From Candidatus Taylorbacteria bacterium RIFCSPHIGHO2_02_FULL_44_12 (GTDB taxonomy: Bacteria; Patescibacteriota; Minisyncoccia; Phycocordibacterales; PALSA-1337), in NCBI GenBank assembly GCA_001822575.1, contig MHRM01000013.1:7747-26316 (forward strand): DNA of 18,570 bases. Reading direction: 5' to 3'. The notes under the pieces were generated by a model. The model was not told the origin of the DNA, did no database searches, and worked only from the letters and a program-made list of their open reading frames with translations. Shown here piece by piece: positions 7,198-12,952 of this stretch (positions are counted from its first letter, which is position 1; every line of letters begins with the position of its first letter). Position numbers and translations under genes: made by a program.

Positions 7198-7860
7198 CTA
7201 TTCAATTTTTGACTCCGCTAATCTTTTTGCTTCCCTCATAAAAAACCTCTGCCACTCTTTCTTGTTAATCTTTTTTATCATATTCGGATAATCTTTCAAC
7301 ATTTCAGCTTTTACGAATTGGCTGCTTAATTGGATGGGGTCAATGTAGGTGTCAAATTTGACTTGGGCTTTTTTGATGAGGTCATCAATGTTCAAAGATT
7401 TTTCTTTTTCAAGTATGCAGTACAAATCAATAAAGTCCCTGGAACGGGGCTTTTGATAAATGGTGAAAATTTTATTGACGGCAATGTCCATCAGGCTGTC
7501 TATATATAAATTTCCAAACTTATTTTTTGACTCTATGCGACCAAAAGGAAAATATGTAAATTCGGTCTTTATAGTTTCATCTCCCAATTCAAGAAAAAAC
7601 AAATTACGATTAAAGCTCTGCTCAAAATTTACTTTTTTGATGTCGGCTTTATCCTGAATTTTCCTAAAAGTGGAGGAAATGAATATAGGGTCAAATTCTT
7701 TTTCCGAGAAGAAATCCAGATCTTCCGACAAGCGGTGTTGCAAATAAAATTCCGCCAAGGCAGTGCCGCCTGTGAGATAAAATGATTCTGCGATAAGATT
7801 CTCCTCGCTTAAAAAAATGAGTACATTTTTTTAATTTTTAGAAAGTATTGAGCCTGCCAT
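7198..7860 (-). pseudogene. AbiEii-type nucleotidyltransferase with in-frame stop at codon 10
   Basis: The product belongs to the AbiEii/AbiGii toxin-like nucleotidyltransferases. The motif FYLTGGTALAEFYLQHR-LSEDLDFFS carries the GG-T-A-L loop and the D-x-D pair needed for metal and nucleotide binding. IDSLMDIAVNKIF and KPRSRDFIDLYCIL follow as expected. Read from ATG 7860 the frame is MAGSILSKN, then TAA (7833-7831), then KNVLIFLSEENLIAE and the rest without break to 7198. Without the stop the length (220 residues) is normal. The only usable start after the stop is TTG at 7758, which would cut off the GGTAL loop. This suggests a recent nonsense mutation. It starts nine bases after the small gene at 7870-8064, its likely partner. 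Confidence 0.75.
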
Positions 7861-7869
7861 TTATATAAT

Positions 7870-8064
7870 TTAAAACAACGCCAACGAAAGAGCTTTTCTC
7901 TTCCACTCGTCTATATCAAGCCTGTCCCAGTATTTAATCAAGTCGGCTCTTTTGGCTTTCTTTTCCCCGATGCCCCAATTCACCCACTGCTCAAGGCGCC
8001 AAATAGCAAAGCCCTCCGGGTTTTTCTCAAGCTCTTCCGTATTGACCGACCAATGCTTCTTCAT
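7870..8064 (-). CDS. Small protein preceding AbiEii-like gene, candidate antitoxin partner
   Basis: This 64-residue protein reads MKKHWSVNTEELEKNPEGFA, then IWRLEQWVNWGIGEKKA, then RADLIKYWDRLDIDEWKRKAL. It is charged, helical in appearance, and has no membrane segment or known catalytic motif. From memory similar short proteins occur directly upstream of AbiEii-like nucleotidyltransferases in CPR genomes. The nucleotidyltransferase start is nine bases downstream, so the pair is probably one transcript. ATG lies six bases after TGC-TATAAT, so the transcript should be leaderless. An antitoxin role is inferred only from position and size. Confidence 0.65.
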   Translation of the reverse strand: MKKHWSVNTEELEKNPEGFAIWRLEQWVNWGIGEKKAKRADLIKYWDRLDIDEWKRKALSLALF

Positions 8065-8147
8065 GCCTGCATTATAGCATATTTAGCAACCTATTTCCAT
8101 TGGAAATTCTCTCGCCTCCCAGATAGCGCTTTAGGCGCTATCTGCAG
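8065..8147 (-). promoter_or_regulatory. Promoter cassette copy 2: hairpin plus leaderless extended -10
   Basis: TGC-TATAAT (8079-8071) is six bases before the ATG at 8064, as in copy 1. The run upstream matches copies 1 and 3 except for three bases. The hairpin arms are AGATAGCGC (8121-8129) and GCGCTATCT (8135-8143). The hairpin also contains the last codons and TAA stop of the upstream membrane protein gene, so it sits at a gene border and could act on both transcripts. Confidence 0.75.
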
Positions 8148-8433
8148 TTTTATTTCTATTCTTAATTTTCCCATAAATCCAACCCAGAATGCTTCCCACA
8201 ATAAAATACAATACAGCGGAAAATGGAATTATTACAAAAAACGAATGTAATGCTGTATATGTATTTTGATTAACAAATAAAGACAGAACGCTCCATGTTG
8301 GAGAATTTATTATGTAAAAAATTATTGCTACGCTACCATTATTTAATTCTGTTAGCATACTTATAATCTGTAGCAGAGCATAAATTGAAAGAAAAATTAC
8401 TCCACCCCTCAACCAATATCTTTTTTGCTTCAT
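8131..8433 (-). CDS. Small integral membrane protein of unknown function
   Basis: The 100-residue product has hydrophobic stretches at about 10-28 (GGVIFLSIYALLQIISML), 35-52 and 66-88 (FFVIIPFSAVLYFIVGSILGW), and ends in a basic tail GKIKNRNK. It is probably an inner-membrane protein with three segments. No family is recognised with confidence. The last codons (TADSA) and the TAA stop lie inside the hairpin of promoter cassette copy 2, so the repeat seems to have replaced the original end. The ATG follows the gapdh stop by seven bases, with a TATAAAAT sequence spanning that stop as a possible extra promoter. Confidence 0.6.
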   Translation of the reverse strand: MKQKRYWLRGGVIFLSIYALLQIISMLTELNNGSVAIIFYIINSPTWSVLSLFVNQNTYTALHSFFVIIPFSAVLYFIVGSILGWIYGKIKNRNKTADSA

Positions 8434-8440
8434 AATTTTT

Positions 8441-9472
8441 TTATTTTATAGCTCCACCAGTTTTAATCACATGCTCGACCAGGGTATGCGCGTACCCCAT
8501 CTCGTTGTCATACCAGCCCATGACTTTTATTAAATTCCCGCCGACGACGCGGGTGAGGGAGAGATCGGCAATGGAGGCATAGGGAGAACCGAGGATATCG
8601 CTGGAAACCAGCTCTTCGTCGGTGACGGAGAAAATGCCTTGCCAGCGCGGCGCGGCAGCCGCGCCGCACAAAATCTCGTTCACCTCTTCCGCGCTCGTCG
8701 GCCGTTTTGCTATGAAAGTAATATCAACGATTGAACCGCACAGCACGGGCACGCGCATTGAAATGCCGTCAAAAAGTCCGGAGAGTTTGGTGAAGGCCTT
8801 GGTCACGGCTATGGCCGCGCCGGTGGAGGACGGCACGATGTTTGCCGCCGCCGCTCTGCCCTCACGAAACCCCCGCTTGCTTGGTCCATCCACAAGCGAC
8901 TGCGAAGCGGTGTAGCCATGCACGGTGTTGAGCACTGCCTTCTCAATACCAATCACTTCATCCAAAATCGCCATAAGCGGACTGCCTGCATTGGTGGTGC
9001 ATGAAGCGTTAGAAGTGATAACACAAGTGTCAAACTTTTCTTCATTCACTCCCATAAGGACCGTCGCACCTTCTATGCCGGCTTCGGGTTCATCTTTCAT
9101 GGGAGCAGTTACCACTACTTTTTTCGCGCCGGCGTCTAGGTGAACCTTAACGCTCGCGTAAGTAACAAATATGCCGGTTGATTCCACCACAACATCCACG
9201 CCCAAATCCCCCCACGGAAGTTTGCTCGGCTCTTTTTCCGCCAGAACCTTAACCTTTTTGCCGTCAATCAGTAAATATTCCCCCTCGTGCTTAACATCCT
9301 CATGTTTCCATTTCCCGTAAACCGTATCGTATTTAAGCAAATACGCCATATTGTCAACACTGCCCAAATCATTGACTGCCACAACCTCAATCTCCGGCCG
9401 CCCCCAAGCTACTCTGAGAAATGCCCGGCCGATTCTTCCGAAACCATTAATGGCTACGCGTATTTTTTTCAT
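8441..9472 (-). CDS. gap: Glyceraldehyde-3-phosphate dehydrogenase, type I
   Basis: GAPDH oxidises glyceraldehyde 3-phosphate with NAD(P) and phosphate to 1,3-bisphosphoglycerate. The 343-residue product starts with the dinucleotide-binding INGFGRIGR (8-16). It has the active site SNASCTTN with Cys158, the partner His185 in LNTVHGYTASQ, and the C-terminal GWYDNEMGYAHT. Acceptor VNDLGS at 33-38 is typical of glycolytic, NAD-preferring forms. The residue after CTTN is Ala instead of the second Cys seen in most bacterial enzymes. The gene is visibly richer in G and C than its AT-rich neighbours at 7198-8433, which may mean stronger codon selection or a different origin. The ATG stands exactly six bases after a TATAAT, so a leaderless mRNA is expected. 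Confidence 0.98.
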   Translation of the reverse strand: MKKIRVAINGFGRIGRAFLRVAWGRPEIEVVAVNDLGSVDNMAYLLKYDTVYGKWKHEDVKHEGEYLLIDGKKVKVLAEKEPSKLPWGDLGVDVVVESTGIFVTYASVKVHLDAGAKKVVVTAPMKDEPEAGIEGATVLMGVNEEKFDTCVITSNASCTTNAGSPLMAILDEVIGIEKAVLNTVHGYTASQSLVDGPSKRGFREGRAAAANIVPSSTGAAIAVTKAFTKLSGLFDGISMRVPVLCGSIVDITFIAKRPTSAEEVNEILCGAAAAPRWQGIFSVTDEELVSSDILGSPYASIADLSLTRVVGGNLIKVMGWYDNEMGYAHTLVEHVIKTGGAIK

Positions 9473-9478
9473 AACTAC

Positions 9479-9484
9479 ATTATA
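9479..9484 (-). promoter_or_regulatory. TATAAT -10 box six bases before gapdh ATG
   Basis: The minus strand reads TATAAT-GTAGTT-ATG. With the usual -10 to start-site spacing, transcription would begin at the A of ATG. The -35 region is poor. The arrangement matches the promoters at 6070 and 8071. Confidence 0.6.
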
Positions 9485-9541
9485 ACTTATTTCTTCTTTA
9501 TGCGAAATTACTTTAACTACCTCTTTTATGAGAAGAAATTT

Positions 9542-10072
9542 TTACACGGTCTCATACCCCAACTCTTCTACCCGAGCGGCTGCTTTTTTTAAGAAATAAA
9601 TCCAGTGATCATAATCTTTGTTTTTGTTCTTTGACTGCCAATTTGAGAGTATCTCATCAGCGGTTACCCAAACTAATACGAACTTTTCATGCTCCTCCAA
9701 CTTGACATCAACGACAACGGCACTTTTAAGAATTACCAGAAAACAGGTGGCTTTTGCCACTCTATTAACATTCCTCAAGGAATTATAGTAGTGAGTGAAG
9801 GCTTCAGCAATTTTTTCAACATATCCGAAGTCGTTGAGGCCGCTTTCTTCCACCACTTCTCTCAAGACGCCTTCTTGTATATTTTCCTCTGGATTAACGC
9901 CGCCCGAAAATAATCTTAATAGACCATCATCAGTTTGTCTTCCAACCGCATATTTCCGAGTCTCCGGATCAAACACAATACCACAGCCTCCGTCACGACG
10001 CTCTTCATTGTCTCTTTTGATGCCAAATTCAGGAATAGTGTTGAGATTATTCATAATATAAATCAATTTCAT
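9542..10072 (-). CDS. NUDIX hydrolase
   Basis: NUDIX proteins hydrolyse nucleoside diphosphates linked to other groups. A complete Nudix box is visible, GGVNPEENIQEGVLREVVEE followed by SGL, matching G-x5-E-x7-R-E-U-x-E-E-x-G-U. The box is preceded by GGCGIVFDPETRKYAVGRQ, the usual first beta strands. The substrate cannot be read from sequence; housecleaning or a damaged-nucleotide role is possible. The start is uncertain: ATG 10072 (MKLIYIMNN) is used, ATG 10054 would remove six residues, and TTG 10114 would add fourteen. It is divergent to the YdeI-like gene on the right and ends 70 bases before the gapdh start. Confidence 0.88.
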   Translation of the reverse strand: MKLIYIMNNLNTIPEFGIKRDNEERRDGGCGIVFDPETRKYAVGRQTDDGLLRLFSGGVNPEENIQEGVLREVVEESGLNDFGYVEKIAEAFTHYYNSLRNVNRVAKATCFLVILKSAVVVDVKLEEHEKFVLVWVTADEILSNWQSKNKNKDYDHWIYFLKKAAARVEELGYETV

Positions 10073-10170
10073 CCCTATATTTTGATCCAATAGGAATATT
10101 GTTTTTGTCAACAATAATAATCTTCGATTTTTTCATGTGTGGTAAAATATTATATCATTTATAACACTAT

Positions 10171-10422
10171 ATGAAACTGATTAAGACCAGAGTACCAATG
10201 GATCTAAGCAAGGCCCTTGCGGTTGCCTCGCCGGCGCGAGACTTGTGGGCAGATATCACACCGATCGCCAGACGGGACTGGATCCTCTGGATAAGCTCGG
10301 CCAAGCAACCAGAAACGCGCAAGCGCCGGATCAAGAAAGCTTGCGTCATGCTTGGATCTGGGCAGCGACGAGTATGTTGTTTCGGCGGTATAAAGTGGCT
10401 TATGAAAAGCCAAAGGTTTTGA
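10171..10422 (+). CDS. Short YdeI/OmpD-associated-like protein
   Basis: The 83-residue product contains DLSKALAVASPARDLWADIT, then PIARRDWILWISSAKQPETR, then KRRIKKACVMLGSGQRRVCCF. This is the C-terminal signature of the YdeI/OmpD-associated family (bacteriocin-protection, YdeI-type), in which an aromatic-rich helix and the AK-PETR-RRI motif are conserved. The usual N-terminal domain is absent; free-standing versions of about this size exist, so it need not be a fragment. Its molecular function is not known. It is one of only two plus-strand genes here. A TATAAC sequence ends five bases before the ATG, again suggesting a very short leader. Confidence 0.75.
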   Translation: MKLIKTRVPMDLSKALAVASPARDLWADITPIARRDWILWISSAKQPETRKRRIKKACVMLGSGQRRVCCFGGIKWLMKSQRF

Positions 10423-10521
10423 GGAGCGAAACGACGAAGGGCTGGGGTGCTTGGACCAAGTTAGAAAACTTATAGCAGAAAATCGAACATATTCTGCATA
10501 CAGGAAAGATTTATATTTGGT

Positions 10522-10549
10522 TTGCAATTATTGATAAAGTAAGTAATAT
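10522..10549 (+). promoter_or_regulatory. Promoter for the P-loop kinase gene
   Basis: TTGCAA (10522-10527) and TAATAT (10544-10549) are separated by 16 bases. Transcription would start near 10556, giving a leader of about 35 bases. This contrasts with the near-leaderless promoters of the neighbouring genes. Confidence 0.45.
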
Positions 10550-10577
10550 CATCTCAGATCACAAACATTCTTAAATG

Positions 10578-10586
10578 AAAGGAGAT
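10578..10586 (+). promoter_or_regulatory. Strong Shine-Dalgarno site that fixes a TTG start
   Basis: AAAGGAGAT ends four bases before TTG 10591, with GGAG six bases away. It is the clearest Shine-Dalgarno site in the window and supports TTG as the kinase start. An ATG at 10575 lies in another frame. Confidence 0.7.
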
Positions 10587-10590
10587 AGTC

Positions 10591-11151
10591 TTGAAAAAGG
10601 AAAAAATCGTTTTTCTCTTGATCGGCCAACGTGGTTCTGGAAAGAGCCACTACGGGAGGCGTCTCGTAGAGGCCTGTCCGGAAATAAAAGCAATAAGCCG
10701 AGATGAAATTATTATTCGTCGATTTGGTTCAATTCATAACGACCCTTACACTGGCGCAGTTTACTACGCCTACGAGATCATGGACCGCTTGCTACGACGG
10801 AAACTTACGACACAAACGGAAGTAAAACTTCTGCTCGATTGTTGGACCGGAGACAGCAGAGAAAGAAAAAGTCTGCTGAAAAAACTTCGACAGTACGGAG
10901 CAAACCATGTTGTGGCTCTGTATTTCATTACCCCGCTTGAGGTTGTGGAGACCTGGTTTTGGCAGAAGTCTGGAATCGCTAAGATCGGAGAAATAAGAAA
11001 TCGGCAAGGAGAAGGACTCTCCTTTTTCCCCGAAGATGCTCCTCGTCACGATCATGAATTATTTCACAGACTTGCTTCAAAAATAGATTCCGATGGCTTC
11101 GACAAGGTCATACGAATTGATCCTCTGAAAAGACTTATAGAATTAACCTGA
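10591..11151 (+). CDS. P-loop kinase-like ATPase (AAA_33 type)
   Basis: The 186-residue product starts with a beta strand and Walker A loop IGQRGSGKSH (about 12-21). AISRDEI follows as the second strand with an acidic end. LLLDCWTGDSRERKSLL and VVALYFITPLEVVETWFWQK form the rest of a small-molecule or polynucleotide kinase fold. Such proteins phosphorylate diverse substrates or RNA/DNA ends; the substrate is unknown. The start is TTG, justified by a good Shine-Dalgarno site. It is on the plus strand, unlike most of the window, with its own promoter and a probable terminator about 90 bases downstream. The combination suggests a separately acquired single-gene unit. Confidence 0.8.
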   Translation: MKKEKIVFLLIGQRGSGKSHYGRRLVEACPEIKAISRDEIIIRRFGSIHNDPYTGAVYYAYEIMDRLLRRKLTTQTEVKLLLDCWTGDSRERKSLLKKLRQYGANHVVALYFITPLEVVETWFWQKSGIAKIGEIRNRQGEGLSFFPEDAPRHDHELFHRLASKIDSDGFDKVIRIDPLKRLIELT

Positions 11152-11243
11152 TAAGGAAGTCATAGTAACCTAAATAATGCTATCCACAAAATATTAGTTG
11201 GCTTTTGACACCTGTCTTGCTAGTATAGTTAATGTCATTCGCT

Positions 11244-11276
11244 AACCGCCACGCTTCGTGGCGGTTTGTATTTATA
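11244..11276 (+). terminator. Rho-independent terminator after P-loop kinase gene
   Basis: AACCGCCACG (11244-11253) pairs perfectly with CGTGGCGGTT (11257-11266) around CTT, followed by TTGTATTTATA. The 10-base GC-rich stem and T-rich tail fit a terminator. It could also end a short RNA started from the TTGACA at 11205. Confidence 0.65.
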
Positions 11277-11514
11277 CCTCTTTCTGTATCTTCATCTTCC
11301 AACTGTCAATGTTGATAAGAAAGCATAGCGCTTTTTTACTTCGGGATTTAGCATGAACAGTATTATACCAATGAACCTCCCTTGGAGTTTAGTTAACCAT
11401 TACTGATATAAACTTTGTAATTTTATATTTATACTTTATGTTCCTCGATTCTATTTTTTGGCTGGCCGGCTGGAATGTTATCCGAACGAATTTAAGCCAT
11501 ATTTCGACAAGTCA

Positions 11515-11542
11515 TTGACATGATATCTTGATTTGCTATCAT
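11515..11542 (+). promoter_or_regulatory. Strong plus-strand promoter facing the toxin gene
   Basis: TTGACA (11515-11520) and TGC-TATCAT (-10 at 11537-11542) have 16 bases between them, giving both a consensus -35 and an extended -10. Transcription would start near 11549. No plus-strand protein gene lies downstream; the transcript would be antisense to the gene ending at 11595. Confidence 0.6.
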
Positions 11543-11548
11543 ATAGGT

Positions 11549-11594
11549 ACATTCGGCATTCGCCGCGGCCCCACCCACAAGGTGGGGAATATGT
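11549..11594 (+). ncRNA. Candidate small structured RNA with two hairpins
   Basis: Directly after the predicted start site are CGGC-ATTC-GCCG (11554-11565) and CCCCACC-CACAA-GGTGGGG (11569-11587). The tail AATATGTTTATAG is only weakly T-rich, so the RNA may end here or read on as antisense to the PemK-like gene. No known RNA family is recognised. The promoter and hairpins are seen; the RNA itself is inferred. Confidence 0.35.
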
Positions 11595-11987
11595 TTATAG
11601 GTATAGTTTTTCGAAGACTTTCTTTACTTTTTTGAAATCATTACCGTCAACCCGACCTAGACGCGTCGATAATCTTCTAAAATCCATGGTCCTGATCTGA
11701 TTTAGACAAATGTACATATCCTTATTTTCATGTATTATGTGCGCATACCATGTACCTTCTTTCTTTTGTGAAGTCGTCGGTGCCACTAGGAAGAAACTAG
11801 CTGACAGTTTTTTTAGAATCAGAGCAGGTCTAGAAAATAGATCACTTTTACCATTCATTTCAGATCCAACATTTTCTCCGAAACTGACCCACCACAAATC
11901 TCTCTCACTCACGAACGGAGGCGGCCACTTTTCGTTTCCATGAAGCTTCTCTTTGAGTTTTATCCACTGTAAAAATCTTTTTAGCAT
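11595..11987 (-). CDS. PemK/MazF-like toxin family protein, without visible antitoxin
   Basis: The 130-residue product contains RDLWWVSFGENVGSEMNGKS, then FSRPALILKK, then FLVAPTTSQKKEGTWY, then NQIRTMDFRRLSTRLGRVD. This is the order of the MazF/PemK fold: the first strand with a G-x-N-x-G loop, the RP-x-LIL strand, the PTTS segment with the conserved Thr/Ser, and the basic Q-x-R-x-x-x-x-RL strand. MazF proteins are mRNA interferases. No antitoxin gene is adjacent; the neighbour upstream is a HEAT-like protein 174 bases away. ATG 11987 is preferred over TTG 11993. It follows TGG-TAAAAT by seven bases, giving a near-leaderless mRNA. Confidence 0.8.
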   Translation of the reverse strand: MLKRFLQWIKLKEKLHGNEKWPPPFVSERDLWWVSFGENVGSEMNGKSDLFSRPALILKKLSASFFLVAPTTSQKKEGTWYAHIIHENKDMYICLNQIRTMDFRRLSTRLGRVDGNDFKKVKKVFEKLYL

Positions 11988-11994
11988 GACCAAT

Positions 11995-12003
11995 ATTTTA
12001 CCA
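11995..12003 (-). promoter_or_regulatory. Extended -10 promoter before PemK-like gene
   Basis: TGG-TAAAAT ends seven bases before ATG 11987, so the leader would be about one base. It overlaps the alternative TTG start at 11993, which would not be transcribed in full if this promoter is used. Confidence 0.5.
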
Positions 12004-12161
12004 TGGAATCATAACTTCAATGACTTTCTTCTTTCCTTGTATATCTTGCAGTCACACAATCCTCCAAGTTCGATTCCATTTAGAGATTGAGTGCTAAATC
12101 TTTTTTCAAATTCTTTCACATATTTATCACCACAATCATCCATCAACTGACTCGTAACCAT

Positions 12162-12695
12162 TTAAACCGACTTAAACGGTCCACTTGGAAGAGAAGCTAT
12201 CAGTTTGTATCTATTATAAGAAGGCTTCGAAAGGTCATTGATCAAATCCTGTAAGTTGGAGTATAACTCGAACAATATTCGATCGGCCTGATCAGTCCTT
12301 AATTTGTTAAAAGATGATTCCTTACCAGGACAACGAATATGATATGTGAGTGGTCCAAGTTCGTTATCAAACATGCGCACAGCGGCATGACGGATGTACC
12401 CGTTATCATGCTGAAGCAGGTCAAACAGCCATGGGAATAGAAAATCAGGCTCACTTTCTCTATGATGTAGAAAATATAGAACGGATACCGTCATAACGAA
12501 GTTTTCTTGTCGCCAATCCTCGATAATCTTGGCGTACTCCACAGGCGCAGTATTTATAAGCGGTCTGATGTCATCGTATTTGCTTCGATCGTGACTAGAA
12601 CTATATAGCAATTTTCTAACCTGTCGCGCCGCTTTTCGACTTTCGTCCTTTTCTCCAGTCAATATTGTTTTGAAACATTCTGTAAATGTATTCAT
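12162..12695 (-). CDS. HEAT-repeat-like hypothetical protein
   Basis: The 177-residue product appears all helical and has no membrane segment. The middle, IIEDWRQENFVMTVSVLYFL, followed by EPDFLFPWLFDLLQHDNGYI and RHAAVRMFDNELGPL, looks like two or three HEAT-type helical pairs, including the D-x-x-G-x-I-R-H-A-A-V signature. Proteins of this kind bind other proteins or nucleic acids. Function is unknown. ATG 12695 stands seven bases after TGG-TATATA, the same spacing as in the PemK-like gene next to it. The two genes may therefore be controlled alike, but no evidence makes this the antitoxin. Confidence 0.65.
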   Translation of the reverse strand: MNTFTECFKTILTGEKDESRKAARQVRKLLYSSSHDRSKYDDIRPLINTAPVEYAKIIEDWRQENFVMTVSVLYFLHHRESEPDFLFPWLFDLLQHDNGYIRHAAVRMFDNELGPLTYHIRCPGKESSFNKLRTDQADRILFELYSNLQDLINDLSKPSYNRYKLIASLPSGPFKSV

Positions 12696-12702
12696 TGGTT
12701 AA

Positions 12703-12711
12703 TATATACCA
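12703..12711 (-). promoter_or_regulatory. Extended -10 promoter before HEAT-like gene
   Basis: TGG-TATATA ends seven bases before ATG 12695, which predicts a leader of about one base. The -35 region is weak. Confidence 0.45.
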
Positions 12712-12742
12712 TAAATACAAATGTTTACAATCAAGCCTAATG

Positions 12743-12786
12743 TGATACGTACCCCATAAAGTGGACACTTTGTGGGGTACGGATCA
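12743..12786. repeat. 44-base near-perfect palindrome after tRNA-Gln
   Basis: Arms 12743-12763 and 12766-12786 match at 19 of 21 positions with only GA between them. The core is CGTACCCCATAAAGTG and its complement. It starts five bases beyond the tRNA 3' end. It may terminate or process the tRNA transcript, but the lack of a T-run and the very short loop favour a palindromic repeat element. Confidence 0.75.
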
Positions 12787-12790
12787 AATG

Positions 12791-12861
12791 CTGCGGGACT
12801 TGGATTCGAACCAAGATAACATCCTCCAGAGGGATGTGTCCTACCATTAGACGATCCCGCA
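12791..12861 (-). tRNA. tRNA-Gln (anticodon CUG)
   Basis: A complete cloverleaf can be folded. The acceptor TGCGGGA pairs with TCCCGCA, followed by discriminator G. The D arm is GTC-TAATGGTAG-GAC, the anticodon arm CATCC-CTCTGGA-GGATG with anticodon CTG, and the T arm CTTGG-TTCGAAT-CCAAG. The weak U1-A72 pair and overall form match bacterial tRNA-Gln, so it reads CAG codons. CCA is not encoded (the discriminator is followed by CATTT). It lies downstream of dnaX on the same strand. A GATAAT box six bases before its first base could be its own promoter, giving an RNA with little or no 5' leader. Confidence 0.93.
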
Positions 12862-12923
12862 AATGTAATTATCAAAATAAACTTTGGATGACATCAAAAT
12901 CCACAAAACTCCACTTCTCGGTC

Positions 12924-12939
12924 CTCCGTAGCTCCGTAG
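12924..12939. repeat. Tandem 8-mer CTCCGTAG x2
   Basis: CTCCGTAG occurs twice without gap and is followed by GAG. It lies between the tRNA and the tRNA fragment and may belong to a small GC-rich repeat inserted there. Confidence 0.4.
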
Positions 12940-12952
12940 GAGCAAAGGAGAC

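Larger units (their letters stand above)
11152..11594. other. Gene-free stretch with terminator, promoter and hairpins
   Basis: No credible protein gene is seen in these 443 bases on either strand. The stretch holds a TTGACA at 11205, a strong hairpin terminator at 11244-11276, an AT-rich middle with nothing recognisable (about 11280-11510), and a strong plus-strand promoter at 11515 followed by two hairpins. Confidence 0.6.

Noticed and set aside
7801..7833. Programmed frameshift at the T7 run upstream of the AbiEii-like catalytic loop (an ATG in the neighbouring frame would join after one added T)
   Set aside because: The frame from ATG 7860 joins the body with no shift at all, needing only the TAA to be explained, so slippage is the less simple reading.
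7870..8064. Recoded stop codons as explanation for the AbiEii stop
   Set aside because: The known CPR recoding affects UGA, not UAA, and TGA is used here as a normal stop for uvrB and the transketolase C subunit.
10453..10499. Weak stems downstream of the YdeI-like gene (CTTGG-A-CCAAG and GCAGAA/TTCTGC) as a terminator
   Set aside because: The stems are short and no T-run follows, so no terminator call is made.
10204..10527. Minus-strand and third-frame open frames overlapping the YdeI-like gene
   Set aside because: The YdeI-like frame carries a recognisable family signature; the others have no motif and look like shadows.
11595..12695. HEAT-like gene as the antitoxin of the PemK-like gene
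   Set aside because: It is too large, is 174 bases away with its own promoter, and lacks any antitoxin DNA-binding signature; only promoter similarity links them.
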